Below are positions 19,940 through 28,198 of a stretch of 64,000 nt of DNA, piece by piece. The stretch is from JAGQWW01 sp041392845 (lineage in GTDB: Bacteria > Bacteroidota > Bacteroidia > Chitinophagales > Saprospiraceae). The stretch lies in assembly GCA_041392845.1 (NCBI GenBank), contig JAWKLG010000026.1:37681-101680 (forward strand). The letters run 5' to 3'. The notes beneath the pieces are model-generated. The model was given only the letters and a program-made list of their open reading frames with translations. It did no database searches and was not told the DNA's origin. A program made the translations under genes and the position numbers. Each line of letters begins with the position of its first letter. The stretch's first letter is position 1.

Positions 19940-21298
19940 TGGAAGAGAAACCATGAAGGTGCTACCTTGATCCGGTATGGATTCTACCTTGATTTTTCCT
20001 TTGTGCAGTTCAACAATTTTTTTGGTCAGACACAATCCAATTCCATGACCTTTGACTTGCTGTACATTACTCCCTCTATAGAATGGTTCAAAAATTTTGT
20101 CCAATTCGCTGGGTGCAATTCCTGCTCCGTGATCCTTAAATTTTAGTTGCAGGTTTTTCTTTTGAATGATCATTTCCATCTCAACCTGATTGTCGTTTGA
20201 AAATTTACAGGCATTGTCCAAAAGGTTAATGAAAACAATTTTCAACAGCTGCTCATTCCCATCGACAATCAACTGGGAAGAGTCTTCCGGGTAGGTATCA
20301 AAATCAAAGGTAAACAGGTAATCAGGATGGTCTTTTGCCAGTTCTTCCTGAGCTTGAAATAAGATATCGTCAATCCTTTGAGGAGAAAAAATGAATCGAT
20401 CTTTATCTTCACTTGCCTGAGCCAACACCAACAAACTATTGATCATGTCAGCAATATTGGTGGTATCGTCCAACACAGAATTGATCACCGCAATGTATTC
20501 TTCCTGTGATCTTGGTTTGTCCAACATTACCTGCAATTGGCTCTTGATGGAGGCAAGAGGAGTTCTCAACTCATGAGAAGCATTGCTGACAAAGTTTCGT
20601 TGAAGTTCGAAGGCATTGTTGATCCTGCCCAGCATTTTATTAAAGTTCTTTGCCAATAATGCGACTTCATCATTGCCTGGTCCTTCCATTACTTTGGTGT
20701 CGAGATTTTGGGCAGTTATTTCGTTTACTTCTCTGTTTAATCTTGCAATTGGCATAACGGCTCTACCGGCAAAAATTCTACCTGCCAAAAAAATAATAAC
20801 CATGGCAATTAATAGTCCCGAGGCCAGGACATTCCTTAGATTCTCCAACTTAGACCGACCAAATTTATCGAAGGCCCTAATAAAGATTACATATTTTTCA
20901 ATGCCGGATTCATAAATAACTCCAACATTTTCATATTGATTTTCGCTCCATTCCAGGTATCCGGATTCAAGTACCTGGTTGAATTTTTCTTTTGAAATAT
21001 CGAGTTGAAGATCATCCAGACTTTTGTAAACTTCTTCACCATCCAAAGTATAAATGATGGTTTTTTCTTCAAAGAGGATATTGATGGAATTGCGGTCAAT
21101 GGTTCTGAGCAGATCTGCATCGACCTCTAATACTGAAACCAGAAGGTTGGCGGTAGTTAGTGCCTTGTCTTTTAATCGGGAAAAATATTCCTCACTTCGA
21201 TATTGGGAAGAAAAATAATAGATGGCTGCTGAAAAAAGCAGCAGAAGGGAAACAACAATAATGGAAAATTGCAGCGTAAGCTTTTCCCTTAAGTTCAT
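19919..21298 (-). CDS. HAMP-domain sensor histidine kinase
   Basis: 459 residues. A first membrane helix spans about 9-30, an extracytoplasmic sensor about 31-155 and a second helix about 158-180, followed by HAMP (RAVMPIARLNREVNEI). The dimerisation domain has phospho-acceptor His in FVSNASHELRTPLASIKSQ. The ATPase domain shows the N box LLDNACKFS, G1 DHGAGIAPSE and G2 GHGIGLCLTK. It follows the response regulator gene by 25 bases and is its evident partner. The ligand is unknown. Confidence 0.9.
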   Translation of the reverse strand: MNLREKLTLQFSIIVVSLLLLFSAAIYYFSSQYRSEEYFSRLKDKALTTANLLVSVLEVDADLLRTIDRNSINILFEEKTIIYTLDGEEVYKSLDDLQLDISKEKFNQVLESGYLEWSENQYENVGVIYESGIEKYVIFIRAFDKFGRSKLENLRNVLASGLLIAMVIIFLAGRIFAGRAVMPIARLNREVNEITAQNLDTKVMEGPGNDEVALLAKNFNKMLGRINNAFELQRNFVSNASHELRTPLASIKSQLQVMLDKPRSQEEYIAVINSVLDDTTNIADMINSLLVLAQASEDKDRFIFSPQRIDDILFQAQEELAKDHPDYLFTFDFDTYPEDSSQLIVDGNEQLLKIVFINLLDNACKFSNDNQVEMEMIIQKKNLQLKFKDHGAGIAPSELDKIFEPFYRGSNVQQVKGHGIGLCLTKKIVELHKGKIKVESIPDQGSTFMVSLPLFYSKQ

Positions 21299-21323
21299 TG
21301 GATTCTTAATTGGTTAATCAAAT

Positions 21324-22019
21324 CTAACCAATCTCAGCCTTTAATACATACCCCATGCCTGGTTTTGTATGAATTAGTTTTGGTTCGAAACCCTTATCAA
21401 TCTTTTTACGGAGAAAATTAATGTAAACTTCTATCACATTGGTTCCGGTATTGAAGGTAATGTCCCAAACTTTTTCGGCGATATCCACCTTCGATAAAAC
21501 CTTCCCTTTGTTGCGAACCAAATACTCCAGAAGCGCAAATTCTTTGGCGGTAAGGTCAATGATTTTATCTCTTCTGGAAACAGTTTTTGTATCGATGTTC
21601 ATAACCAAATCAGCTACTTTGAGCACCTGATAGTTGTCCACTACATTCTCTATTTTTCTTTTTAAAAATACACGAATGCGTGCAAGCAGTTCTCTAAAAT
21701 CGAAGGGTTTGACTACATAGTCGTCTGCTCCTTGAGAAAAGCCAGTCATTTTTTCATCTATTGAGCCATGTGCGGTAAGCATAATAACAGGGGTATACCC
21801 ATCCTTCTCGCGGATGGCGTTACATACCTCGAATCCATTTAAAAAAGGCAGGTTGACGTCCAAAATTACCAGATCAAAATGTTTGGTTGTGGCAAGATGT
21901 TTTCCCATAACTCCGTCATGAGCAACTTCTACCTCAAAACCATTTTCTCTTAATCCCTGTTCGATCGCCGCAGCTACTTTTGGTTCATCTTCAACAACCA
22001 AAATCCTATTGTTCTCCAT
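21324..22019 (-). CDS. OmpR/PhoB-family response regulator
   Basis: 231 residues with an N-terminal receiver domain (phospho-acceptor Asp54 in LVILDVNLP, Thr/Ala at MLTAHGS and Lys in VVKPFDF). A C-terminal winged helix carries LTAKEFALLEYLVRNKGKVLS and TNVIEVYINFLRKKID. It is a DNA-binding transcription regulator phosphorylated by the adjacent kinase. It is the first gene of a two-gene minus-strand operon. The next upstream interval (22020-22224) should hold the promoter but no clear consensus was found. Confidence 0.92.
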   Translation of the reverse strand: MENNRILVVEDEPKVAAAIEQGLRENGFEVEVAHDGVMGKHLATTKHFDLVILDVNLPFLNGFEVCNAIREKDGYTPVIMLTAHGSIDEKMTGFSQGADDYVVKPFDFRELLARIRVFLKRKIENVVDNYQVLKVADLVMNIDTKTVSRRDKIIDLTAKEFALLEYLVRNKGKVLSKVDIAEKVWDITFNTGTNVIEVYINFLRKKIDKGFEPKLIHTKPGMGYVLKAEIG

Positions 22020-22224
22020 TGCAAAACAAGTTTCGTAGTAATACCAAAGTGTAACTCTAGGGATTCTATTTCTGGCTGTTCAATACGTAAATTCAATTTT
22101 TCAGAAAGGATACAGTTTCAAATCGGTATTTCTTTAAGAAATTTTATTTTCTTTCGAATATTGATTTAAAAAGGAAAGTTTGTTTTCCTTTTGCATTTGT
22201 TTCAAAAAAATAAATTTTATCGGG

Positions 22225-22803
22225 ATGACAGCATTCCAAGCCTATTTCACGCTGGGTTTTCACCACATAGCTGATATCAATGCCTACGATCATATGCTTT
22301 TCTTAGCAGTGCTTTGTGCAGTATATCAACCCGAAAATTGGCGAAAAATAATTGTTATTGTCACCGGCTTTACAATTGGCCATTCTATTACGCTGGCCTT
22401 GTCTGTCTTAGATATTTTTTCTTTGAATCCCCAACTGATAGAATATTTAATTCCCATCACCATCATCCTTACCGGAATTACCAATTTATTACCTGCGGAT
22501 AAATACCGACAAAAAACCATCTATGTCGAAACCATTTTTTTCGGTTTTGTTCACGGAATGGGTTTTTCCAACTTTTTAAAAGCAAGTTTGATGGAAGGAA
22601 TGGAACAGAATATTTTTACGCCCCTTCTGGCATTTAACCTGGGGGTCGAGGCCGGTCAACTTTTAATAGTGGCCATCATCCTTCTTATTTCCTGGCTGGT
22701 TGTTGGATTATTTGGACTTAAACAAAAATTCTGGAGAATTGGTATCAGCAGTATTGGAATCCTTCTTGCTCTTCAGTTGATTTATGGACTTTACAATGCT
22801 TAG
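22225..22803 (+). CDS. HupE/UreJ family membrane protein
   Basis: 192 residues from the ATG at 22225. An earlier in-frame ATG at 22180 would add a non-conserved Phe/Cys-rich extension. The protein has about six membrane helices and the family hallmarks GFHHIADINAYDHMLFL near the N-terminus, then FTIGHSITLALSVLD and FFGFVHGMGFSNFLK. The His/Asp pattern suggests metal binding. HupE/UreJ proteins are proposed nickel or related metal permeases. There is no urease or hydrogenase nearby, so the substrate is uncertain. It converges with the peroxidase gene, overlapping by four bases. Confidence 0.78.
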   Translation: MTAFQAYFTLGFHHIADINAYDHMLFLAVLCAVYQPENWRKIIVIVTGFTIGHSITLALSVLDIFSLNPQLIEYLIPITIILTGITNLLPADKYRQKTIYVETIFFGFVHGMGFSNFLKASLMEGMEQNIFTPLLAFNLGVEAGQLLIVAIILLISWLVVGLFGLKQKFWRIGISSIGILLALQLIYGLYNA

Positions 22804-23879
22804 AATGGTGAGCTATGTTTCGGATTATTCAAAAAATCTTCATCGGTAAGGGTGAGCAAAAAGTTCTCTAAATCTGTTAAATCCTCTTCTGAAAGTCCCA
22901 ATCCGGGCTCCAAATTATTCATCATTAAAATGTCGACAGTAGAAGAATATTTTGCACCGCTGTTATAATGCTCCAATACTTCCCTTAGGGTTTGGAATCT
23001 GCCATCATGCATAAAAGGACCGGTTTGAGCAATGTTTCTTAGGGTAGGAACTTTGAATTTAGCCTTGTCTCCGGATTTCTGACTTACCTCAAAAAGACCT
23101 AAATCTGAAAATTCGGCATCCGTGTCCAATCCATTATTCATAAAACGATCATTCGTAAAATTAAACCCACCATGACAATGAAAACATTCAGCTCCTTTTT
23201 CAATTCCACGTGCATCAAATTCTGCGAAAAATAATTTTCTCCCTCTTTCTTCAGATTCGGTCAGGGTAGTTTCACCACGCAAAAATTGATCGTATTTTGA
23301 ATTGTTTGAAACCAGTGTAATCTCAAATTGCTCAATGGCCATAGCAATTCTTTCCGAAGTGATTTCATTGTCTCCAAAGGCTCTTATGAATTGATCCGTA
23401 TAGGTTTTGGAGCTGGATAATTTATTGATTACATTTTCTAAAGTTTCATGCATTTCAATAGGATCCTGAATAGGAAGCAAAGCTTGATCGCGTAGGGTAG
23501 GGGAGCGGCCATCCCAGAAAAAGGCTGATTCATGCCAGGCAAGATTGATCAGGGCCATTGCATTTCGGCGTCCTGCGATTTGGTCGATTCCTACACTAAA
23601 TTGCCGGCGATCACTGAATCCGTCACCTTGTAAATGGCAATCGGCACAGGATTGGGTACCATCTCCTGAAAGATCCTTTTCATGAAATAACATCCTGCCC
23701 AGTTCGACTTTTTGGTTGGTCAATGCATTATCTGCAGGTAGATTAGGTGCCGGAAAATCTCCATAGTCCAAAAAGTAGGGACTCGGATCAAATTCTGGCA
23801 TTTCTTCCACTACATCGTCTTTACAAGCTAAAATGCCGGTCAGAAATAAACAGGTAAAAAGGAAATGAGAAATTTTCAA
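22800..23879 (-). CDS. Di-haem cytochrome c peroxidase (MauG/CcpA family) lipoprotein
   Basis: 359 residues. The N-terminus is a lipoprotein signal ending at Cys19 (LTGILAC). Two c-type haem sites are visible: CADCH at 78-82 and CFHCH near residue 233. Other family signatures are GRMLFHEKDLSGDGTQSC, AFFWDGRSPTLRDQALLP and FKVPTLRNIAQTGPFMHDG. Members reduce hydrogen peroxide in the periplasm or act as MauG-like oxidases. It stands alone between convergent HupE and an MFS transporter. Confidence 0.88.
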   Translation of the reverse strand: MKISHFLFTCLFLTGILACKDDVVEEMPEFDPSPYFLDYGDFPAPNLPADNALTNQKVELGRMLFHEKDLSGDGTQSCADCHLQGDGFSDRRQFSVGIDQIAGRRNAMALINLAWHESAFFWDGRSPTLRDQALLPIQDPIEMHETLENVINKLSSSKTYTDQFIRAFGDNEITSERIAMAIEQFEITLVSNNSKYDQFLRGETTLTESEERGRKLFFAEFDARGIEKGAECFHCHGGFNFTNDRFMNNGLDTDAEFSDLGLFEVSQKSGDKAKFKVPTLRNIAQTGPFMHDGRFQTLREVLEHYNSGAKYSSTVDILMMNNLEPGLGLSEEDLTDLENFLLTLTDEDFLNNPKHSSPF

Positions 23880-23938
23880 TTTTATTTTTTTTCAAAAATA
23901 TAAAAAAGAAAGATTTGAAATGGGACCCAAGCTGAGGA

Positions 23939-25132
23939 TTAAACATCCAATGTCCGTTGTTTGCGTTTCCAAAACAATAGGTAAGGTATGGCCAAAACAG
24001 TAAAAATTGCAGTAACCACCATAGTGAAAAGAAAGTGCTGAGGATTGTTGTCATACAACCAGGCAGAAAGGATGGCGCCACCTCCGATTCCAATTTCCAA
24101 AGCGATGTAAACAGTAGCTAGTGCCCTTCCGCGGTGTTCATCATCAGCACGATCTATGGTCCAGGCAAAAACTGTTGGTGCTGCTGTCCCTACAGAAAAT
24201 CCAAGTAATCCGGTACCTGCCAAAAGCATCCATCCGCTGGATGCCATTCCTAGAAATACCAAGGCTCCTCCGATTAAAAAAATGGAAAAAATAATGACGG
24301 GAACCCTTCCTATCCTATCTGACACGCGGCCTGATACCAATCTGGATAAAATGGAAAATGCTGTAAAACTTGCCAGAAACAATCCCTTGTTCTCCAAACC
24401 CAAAAAGGTACTTTGATCTGGTACGATGGTCAAAATCACACCGTAACAGAAATAGATCATCACGGTAACTATAGCAGGCGCAATGGCAGAATGATCAATT
24501 ATTTCATTGGGTTTTATTTTTAAAAGACTGAACCGAAAGCTTTCTTTTTTCTCAAGGGTCTCTTTTAATCCCAACAATATTAAAATGGAAATCAAAGCAA
24601 ATCCGGAAGAAAGAAAAAACATGGCATTGATGCCATAATGATTGGCAATCATACTTCCGATAGGAGGCGCCATCGATGCACCTGCATTCATGCTTACGCC
24701 CATTATGCCCATTGCCTCTCCTCTGCGTTGCCATGGCACTATGTCTGCGACAAAAGCAGTAGAAGCTGTTGGTTTGAAACCGGTAGAAAATCCATGAAAC
24801 AAACGAAGCAACAGAAATCCGGCCACTGTAGTAAGAATTGGATACAGCAAACTGCAAACCACACAAACCAGGGTACCGATGACCATTACCGGGATTCGGC
24901 CCACAGTATCGGTGAGTTTACCACTAAAAGGCCTGGAAATCCCCGCAGTCAAAGTAAACAAGGCGATGATCAGCCCCTTGTAATCTGCACCCCCCATGCT
25001 TTCGAGATAAGCTGGCAATTCAGGGATGATCATGCTGAAACTCGCGGCAAACAATACATGGCTGGCGCAAAGAAGGAGGAAATCCCTGCTATATAAATTT
25101 TGTTTTGAAACTGCTGCTTCCTTCATAATCAA
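23939..25132 (-). CDS. MFS transporter
   Basis: 397 residues with twelve probable membrane helices and the MFS motif A-like loop GKLTDTVGRIPVMV between helices 2 and 3, repeated as GRVSDRIGRVPVII between helices 8 and 9. Probably a drug or metabolite efflux carrier driven by proton gradient. The start ATG overlaps the stop of the upstream small acetyltransferase gene by four bases, so they share a transcript. Substrate is not predictable. Confidence 0.85.
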   Translation of the reverse strand: MIMKEAAVSKQNLYSRDFLLLCASHVLFAASFSMIIPELPAYLESMGGADYKGLIIALFTLTAGISRPFSGKLTDTVGRIPVMVIGTLVCVVCSLLYPILTTVAGFLLLRLFHGFSTGFKPTASTAFVADIVPWQRRGEAMGIMGVSMNAGASMAPPIGSMIANHYGINAMFFLSSGFALISILILLGLKETLEKKESFRFSLLKIKPNEIIDHSAIAPAIVTVMIYFCYGVILTIVPDQSTFLGLENKGLFLASFTAFSILSRLVSGRVSDRIGRVPVIIFSIFLIGGALVFLGMASSGWMLLAGTGLLGFSVGTAAPTVFAWTIDRADDEHRGRALATVYIALEIGIGGGAILSAWLYDNNPQHFLFTMVVTAIFTVLAIPYLLFWKRKQRTLDV

Positions 25133-25416
25133 TCTACCCTAAACCCTTCCTGCAACAGGGTTTTGTATTCCGGATTTTTTTGAATAAATCCGGCAATGTA
25201 TGGACAAATTGGCATCACCTTAAAATTATTTTCTCTGGCAAAGTCCAAGGCAACCCGTGCAATTTTGGAAGCAATTCCCTGTCCTTCAAATCCGATGGGA
25301 ACTTCGGTATGGGTGAAGATCATTTTTTCTCCTACCTGCATATATTGGGAATAAGCCAGCTGGCCTCCCAAATCCAGTTGAAACTGTTTTTTCTCAGTAT
25401 TGTGTTGTACTTCCAT
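25129..25416 (-). CDS. Small GNAT-like acetyltransferase (YjdJ/At1g77540 type)
   Basis: 95 residues. It contains the core of the minimal GNAT family: MIFTHTEVPIGFEGQGIASK, which carries the acetyl-CoA-binding loop, and then VMPICPYIAGFIQKNPEY, including the conserved Cys-Pro-Tyr. Members of this small family have weak acetyl-CoA binding activity and unknown substrates. It is the first gene of the pair with the MFS transporter. Confidence 0.75.
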   Translation of the reverse strand: MEVQHNTEKKQFQLDLGGQLAYSQYMQVGEKMIFTHTEVPIGFEGQGIASKIARVALDFARENNFKVMPICPYIAGFIQKNPEYKTLLQEGFRVD

Positions 25417-25507
25417 GAATAAGGTTAAAGGTAAAATGGCTCTCCAATCCTTTTTTTATCTAAAAAAGGCAAGTTAGGATTATGGGGAAATTCACTTTTC
25501 AAGATTT

Positions 25508-26692
25508 TTAATTTTTGACCATTTTCAATAAAACTTCTGCGGCCTGGTCAATTTCATCCTCCGTGTTGTAATAATGGGGTGACAATCGCAAAGCCCAGAA
25601 TATTCCTTTATTGTGCATGTCAATCACTGCATTGTAAACTCCGGCTACAGAGCTATTGATTCCATTTGATTGTAAGTGGGAGTGAACCGCTGAACCTTCA
25701 AGATCCGGGTGGAACAAGGTTACGATTCCTGCAAGTTCCTTTCCTTGATCCATCACTTTCCAACCTTTTTGACCATCCAATTTTAACCTTAAAGAATCCG
25801 AAAGAGCCTGCACCCTTTCTTGAATCTTATCAAGGCCTAAATCATTGGAATATTTCATGGCTGCTGCAGATCCCAAAAGCAAGGAATAATTTCTTTCAAA
25901 ATATTCAAATCGTTTGGCGGTATGATCAGGTTGGTAATTGTCTGGTTCTGTCCAGGTAGCACCAAATCCATCGGGATAAGCAGGCTCCAAACCTTTTTCT
26001 AGTACCCGATCTGAAGCAAATAATAAACCACCCCCTCTGGGACCTCTGACAAACTTTCGCATGGTCAGGCTGAGGTAATCGCATCCCGTTTTTTGTACAT
26101 CAAGTGGAATTTGCCCTGCAGATTGACAGGCATCTACGAGGTACCAACAGTCATATTTTTTACATAGTTCACCAATGATATCGATGGGTTGAATTAATCC
26201 GGAATTGGTAGGAACATGTGTTACTGCCACCACCTTTGGCCTATAGGTTTTTATCAGCTTTTCAACAGAATTTACATCAACCCCGCCTTCAGGCAAATCA
26301 TCGGCGCGCAGCAATTTTATCCCTCTTCTTTTTTGAAGATGTAAGAAGGCAACCTGATTGGCTACATAATCATTGATAGTGGTCAAAAGATAGTCACCCG
26401 GCAATAGGGGAAAACTGGAGAGGGCCTTATTGTAAGCATCGGTTGCACTTCCTGCCCAGGCTATATTTTCTGATTTTGTATTCAATAACCTGGCTCCTTC
26501 TTTATAAAAACTTTTAAAGGATTCTGCTTCCTGAGCCATTGCTTCATAACCACCCATTCTAAATTCAAGTTCCTGATAATTTCGAATGGCATCCATCACC
26601 TGATTTGGCATTAAGGCTGCGCCGGCATTGTTGAGGTGGTTATAATTTTGAATACCTGGTGTATCTTTTCTTAATTGTTCAATATTCAACAT
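25508..26692 (-). CDS. Class V aminotransferase-fold PLP enzyme, possibly EgtE-like
   Basis: 394-residue PLP enzyme of fold type I. The probable PLP lysine lies in SLTMRKFVRGPRGGGLLFAS. The Asp/Gln-containing stretch YLVDACQSAGQIPLDVQ and VAVTHVPTNSG match class V aminotransferases and cysteine desulfurase relatives. The RKFxRGPRG motif is shared with the ergothioneine beta-lyase EgtE and related lyases. Genes for EgtD and EgtB lie about 5 kb away, so a C-S lyase role in ergothioneine synthesis is possible but unproven. Alternatives are a cysteine lyase or an isopenicillin N epimerase-like enzyme. Confidence 0.72.
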   Translation of the reverse strand: MLNIEQLRKDTPGIQNYNHLNNAGAALMPNQVMDAIRNYQELEFRMGGYEAMAQEAESFKSFYKEGARLLNTKSENIAWAGSATDAYNKALSSFPLLPGDYLLTTINDYVANQVAFLHLQKRRGIKLLRADDLPEGGVDVNSVEKLIKTYRPKVVAVTHVPTNSGLIQPIDIIGELCKKYDCWYLVDACQSAGQIPLDVQKTGCDYLSLTMRKFVRGPRGGGLLFASDRVLEKGLEPAYPDGFGATWTEPDNYQPDHTAKRFEYFERNYSLLLGSAAAMKYSNDLGLDKIQERVQALSDSLRLKLDGQKGWKVMDQGKELAGIVTLFHPDLEGSAVHSHLQSNGINSSVAGVYNAVIDMHNKGIFWALRLSPHYYNTEDEIDQAAEVLLKMVKN

Positions 26693-26791
26693 GTGAGGGT
26701 TTTTGAATGCTAACCGGATACCGGTCTTTTTGTTGGTTTTTTATTTAAATAATACCTTTATAAAATGAAAATCACCTTTATAACTATCAAT

Positions 26792-27247
26792 ATGAAATTT
26801 TCTCTCCTTTTAATATTTGCTGTGGCTTCATTTAATGGAATTCAGGCTCAAACTACAACCGAAAATAACCTCAAACAATTGGAAAAACTTCGGTTCGAGG
26901 CCATGGTAAATGAAGATACTTCCTTTTTAAAGACTGTCATTTCTGACGATTTGATTTATCTCCACTCCAACGGACTTCAGGAAACCAAGGCCGAACACCT
27001 CAAAAATGTAAGCACCAAACACATTGACTACCAGGAAATGATTCCCCAAGAAATGCAGTTTCGAATTTACGAAGGTGCAGCCATCGGAAACGGTGTCGTA
27101 CTGGTAAAAGGAAGCCTGGGTGATAAAAACTTCACCTTGTTTTTAAAGTATTCTGACGTTTACATTCATACCAAAAGAGGTTGGAAACTGGCCAATTGGC
27201 AATCCACCAAACTGGATGATTACAAAGGTTTACAATTGGGACATTAA
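26792..27247 (+). CDS. Secreted NTF2-like (DUF4440) protein
   Basis: From the ATG at 26792 it gives a clean signal peptide (MKFSLLLIFAVASFNGIQAQ). An upstream in-frame ATG at 26765 adds nine residues and is less likely. The mature part is a cone-like NTF2 fold: NNLKQLEKLRFEAMVNEDTS, ISDDLIYLHSNGLQETKAEH and the C-terminal KRGWKLANWQSTKL. Proteins of this group bind small ligands or act as uncharacterised periplasmic enzymes. It overlaps the convergent bestrophin gene by four bases. Confidence 0.75.
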   Translation: MKFSLLLIFAVASFNGIQAQTTTENNLKQLEKLRFEAMVNEDTSFLKTVISDDLIYLHSNGLQETKAEHLKNVSTKHIDYQEMIPQEMQFRIYEGAAIGNGVVLVKGSLGDKNFTLFLKYSDVYIHTKRGWKLANWQSTKLDDYKGLQLGH

Positions 27248-28173
27248 AATACCTTCTCGTAAAGTTCCTTTTCCTTGATTTTTCCAAGACTGGATTTGTC
27301 CAGCAATATTTCAAAAACATTGGTACGGATTGTATGTGCGATATCTCCGGTAGGAAGATCATTGCAATCCAGTCCAAATGGATCTTCAATTTCCTCCCCC
27401 AATAATTCTACACCCAACAAGGCAAAGAATAAAAACATAGACAAAGGAATAGTCGTCCAATGAAAAGTATTTATCAAGGCAAATGGAAGCAACAAAGCAT
27501 ATCCTGTGATGAATATTTTTAAATAAACCGCATAAGAAAAAGGAATAGGAGTCTTCTTAATCCGTTCACAAGCACCCAAGATGTCCAAAAGTGCCTGGTG
27601 CTGTACTTTCAGATTTAGGTGATCTTCACCGGTTATCCCTCCATTCCTATGCTGATCAACCATGGGCTGATAAATCTGATGGGCAATGAAGTTTGGAATA
27701 TGGCCCTTGGTAGCATACTCCTTCTTATCCTCATCTGTAAGGAAAATTAGCTTATCAATTTGGGTCCCATCCCTCAAATGTTCTACCAAAGCATAACAGA
27801 AATTTGAAATCAGGGTCGCCATTCGCTCGCGGATTTCCATATCACCTTTCGGAAAAGTACTATCAACATAAATAGCCAGGTTCCGGGTATTATTTACCAG
27901 TGCGCCCCATTGTTTTCTCGCTTCCCACCATCTGTCATAGGCAGTGTTGGTTCTAAATACCAGAAAAATACTGAGCATCACACCCAGTAGAGAGAATACA
28001 CCGGTGTTCATGTTTATCACTTCACCGTAACCGTATATTTCTCCTATGATACAAACAACCGTTGCATAAATTCCTATCAGAAAAACACTTCTGACAATTC
28101 TTACCATGGTCCAGCTTTTGGCCAGGTGCCTGACATCGCCAAACCAGTTTTGATTCGTTTTGTAATAAATCAT
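27244..28173 (-). CDS. Bestrophin-family ion channel
   Basis: 309 residues of the bacterial bestrophin/UPF0187 family. It has the N-terminal helix region SVFLIGIYATVVCIIGEIYG, the signature VFRTNTAYDRWWEARKQWG and PLPF-like segments, and the C-terminal stretch LGEEIEDPFGLDCNDLPTG. Bacterial members form pentameric anion or cation channels in the inner membrane. No obvious partner gene is adjacent. It is transcribed alone or after the reductase-like gene, 25 bases away. Confidence 0.88.
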   Translation of the reverse strand: MIYYKTNQNWFGDVRHLAKSWTMVRIVRSVFLIGIYATVVCIIGEIYGYGEVINMNTGVFSLLGVMLSIFLVFRTNTAYDRWWEARKQWGALVNNTRNLAIYVDSTFPKGDMEIRERMATLISNFCYALVEHLRDGTQIDKLIFLTDEDKKEYATKGHIPNFIAHQIYQPMVDQHRNGGITGEDHLNLKVQHQALLDILGACERIKKTPIPFSYAVYLKIFITGYALLLPFALINTFHWTTIPLSMFLFFALLGVELLGEEIEDPFGLDCNDLPTGDIAHTIRTNVFEILLDKSSLGKIKEKELYEKVF

Positions 28174-28198
28174 GTAAAATTATTTTCAAATAAATATT

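Noticed and set aside
24638..25096. Plus-strand frame opposite the MFS gene
   Set aside because: Its composition is rich in His and Cys with no family resemblance; a shadow of the transporter gene.
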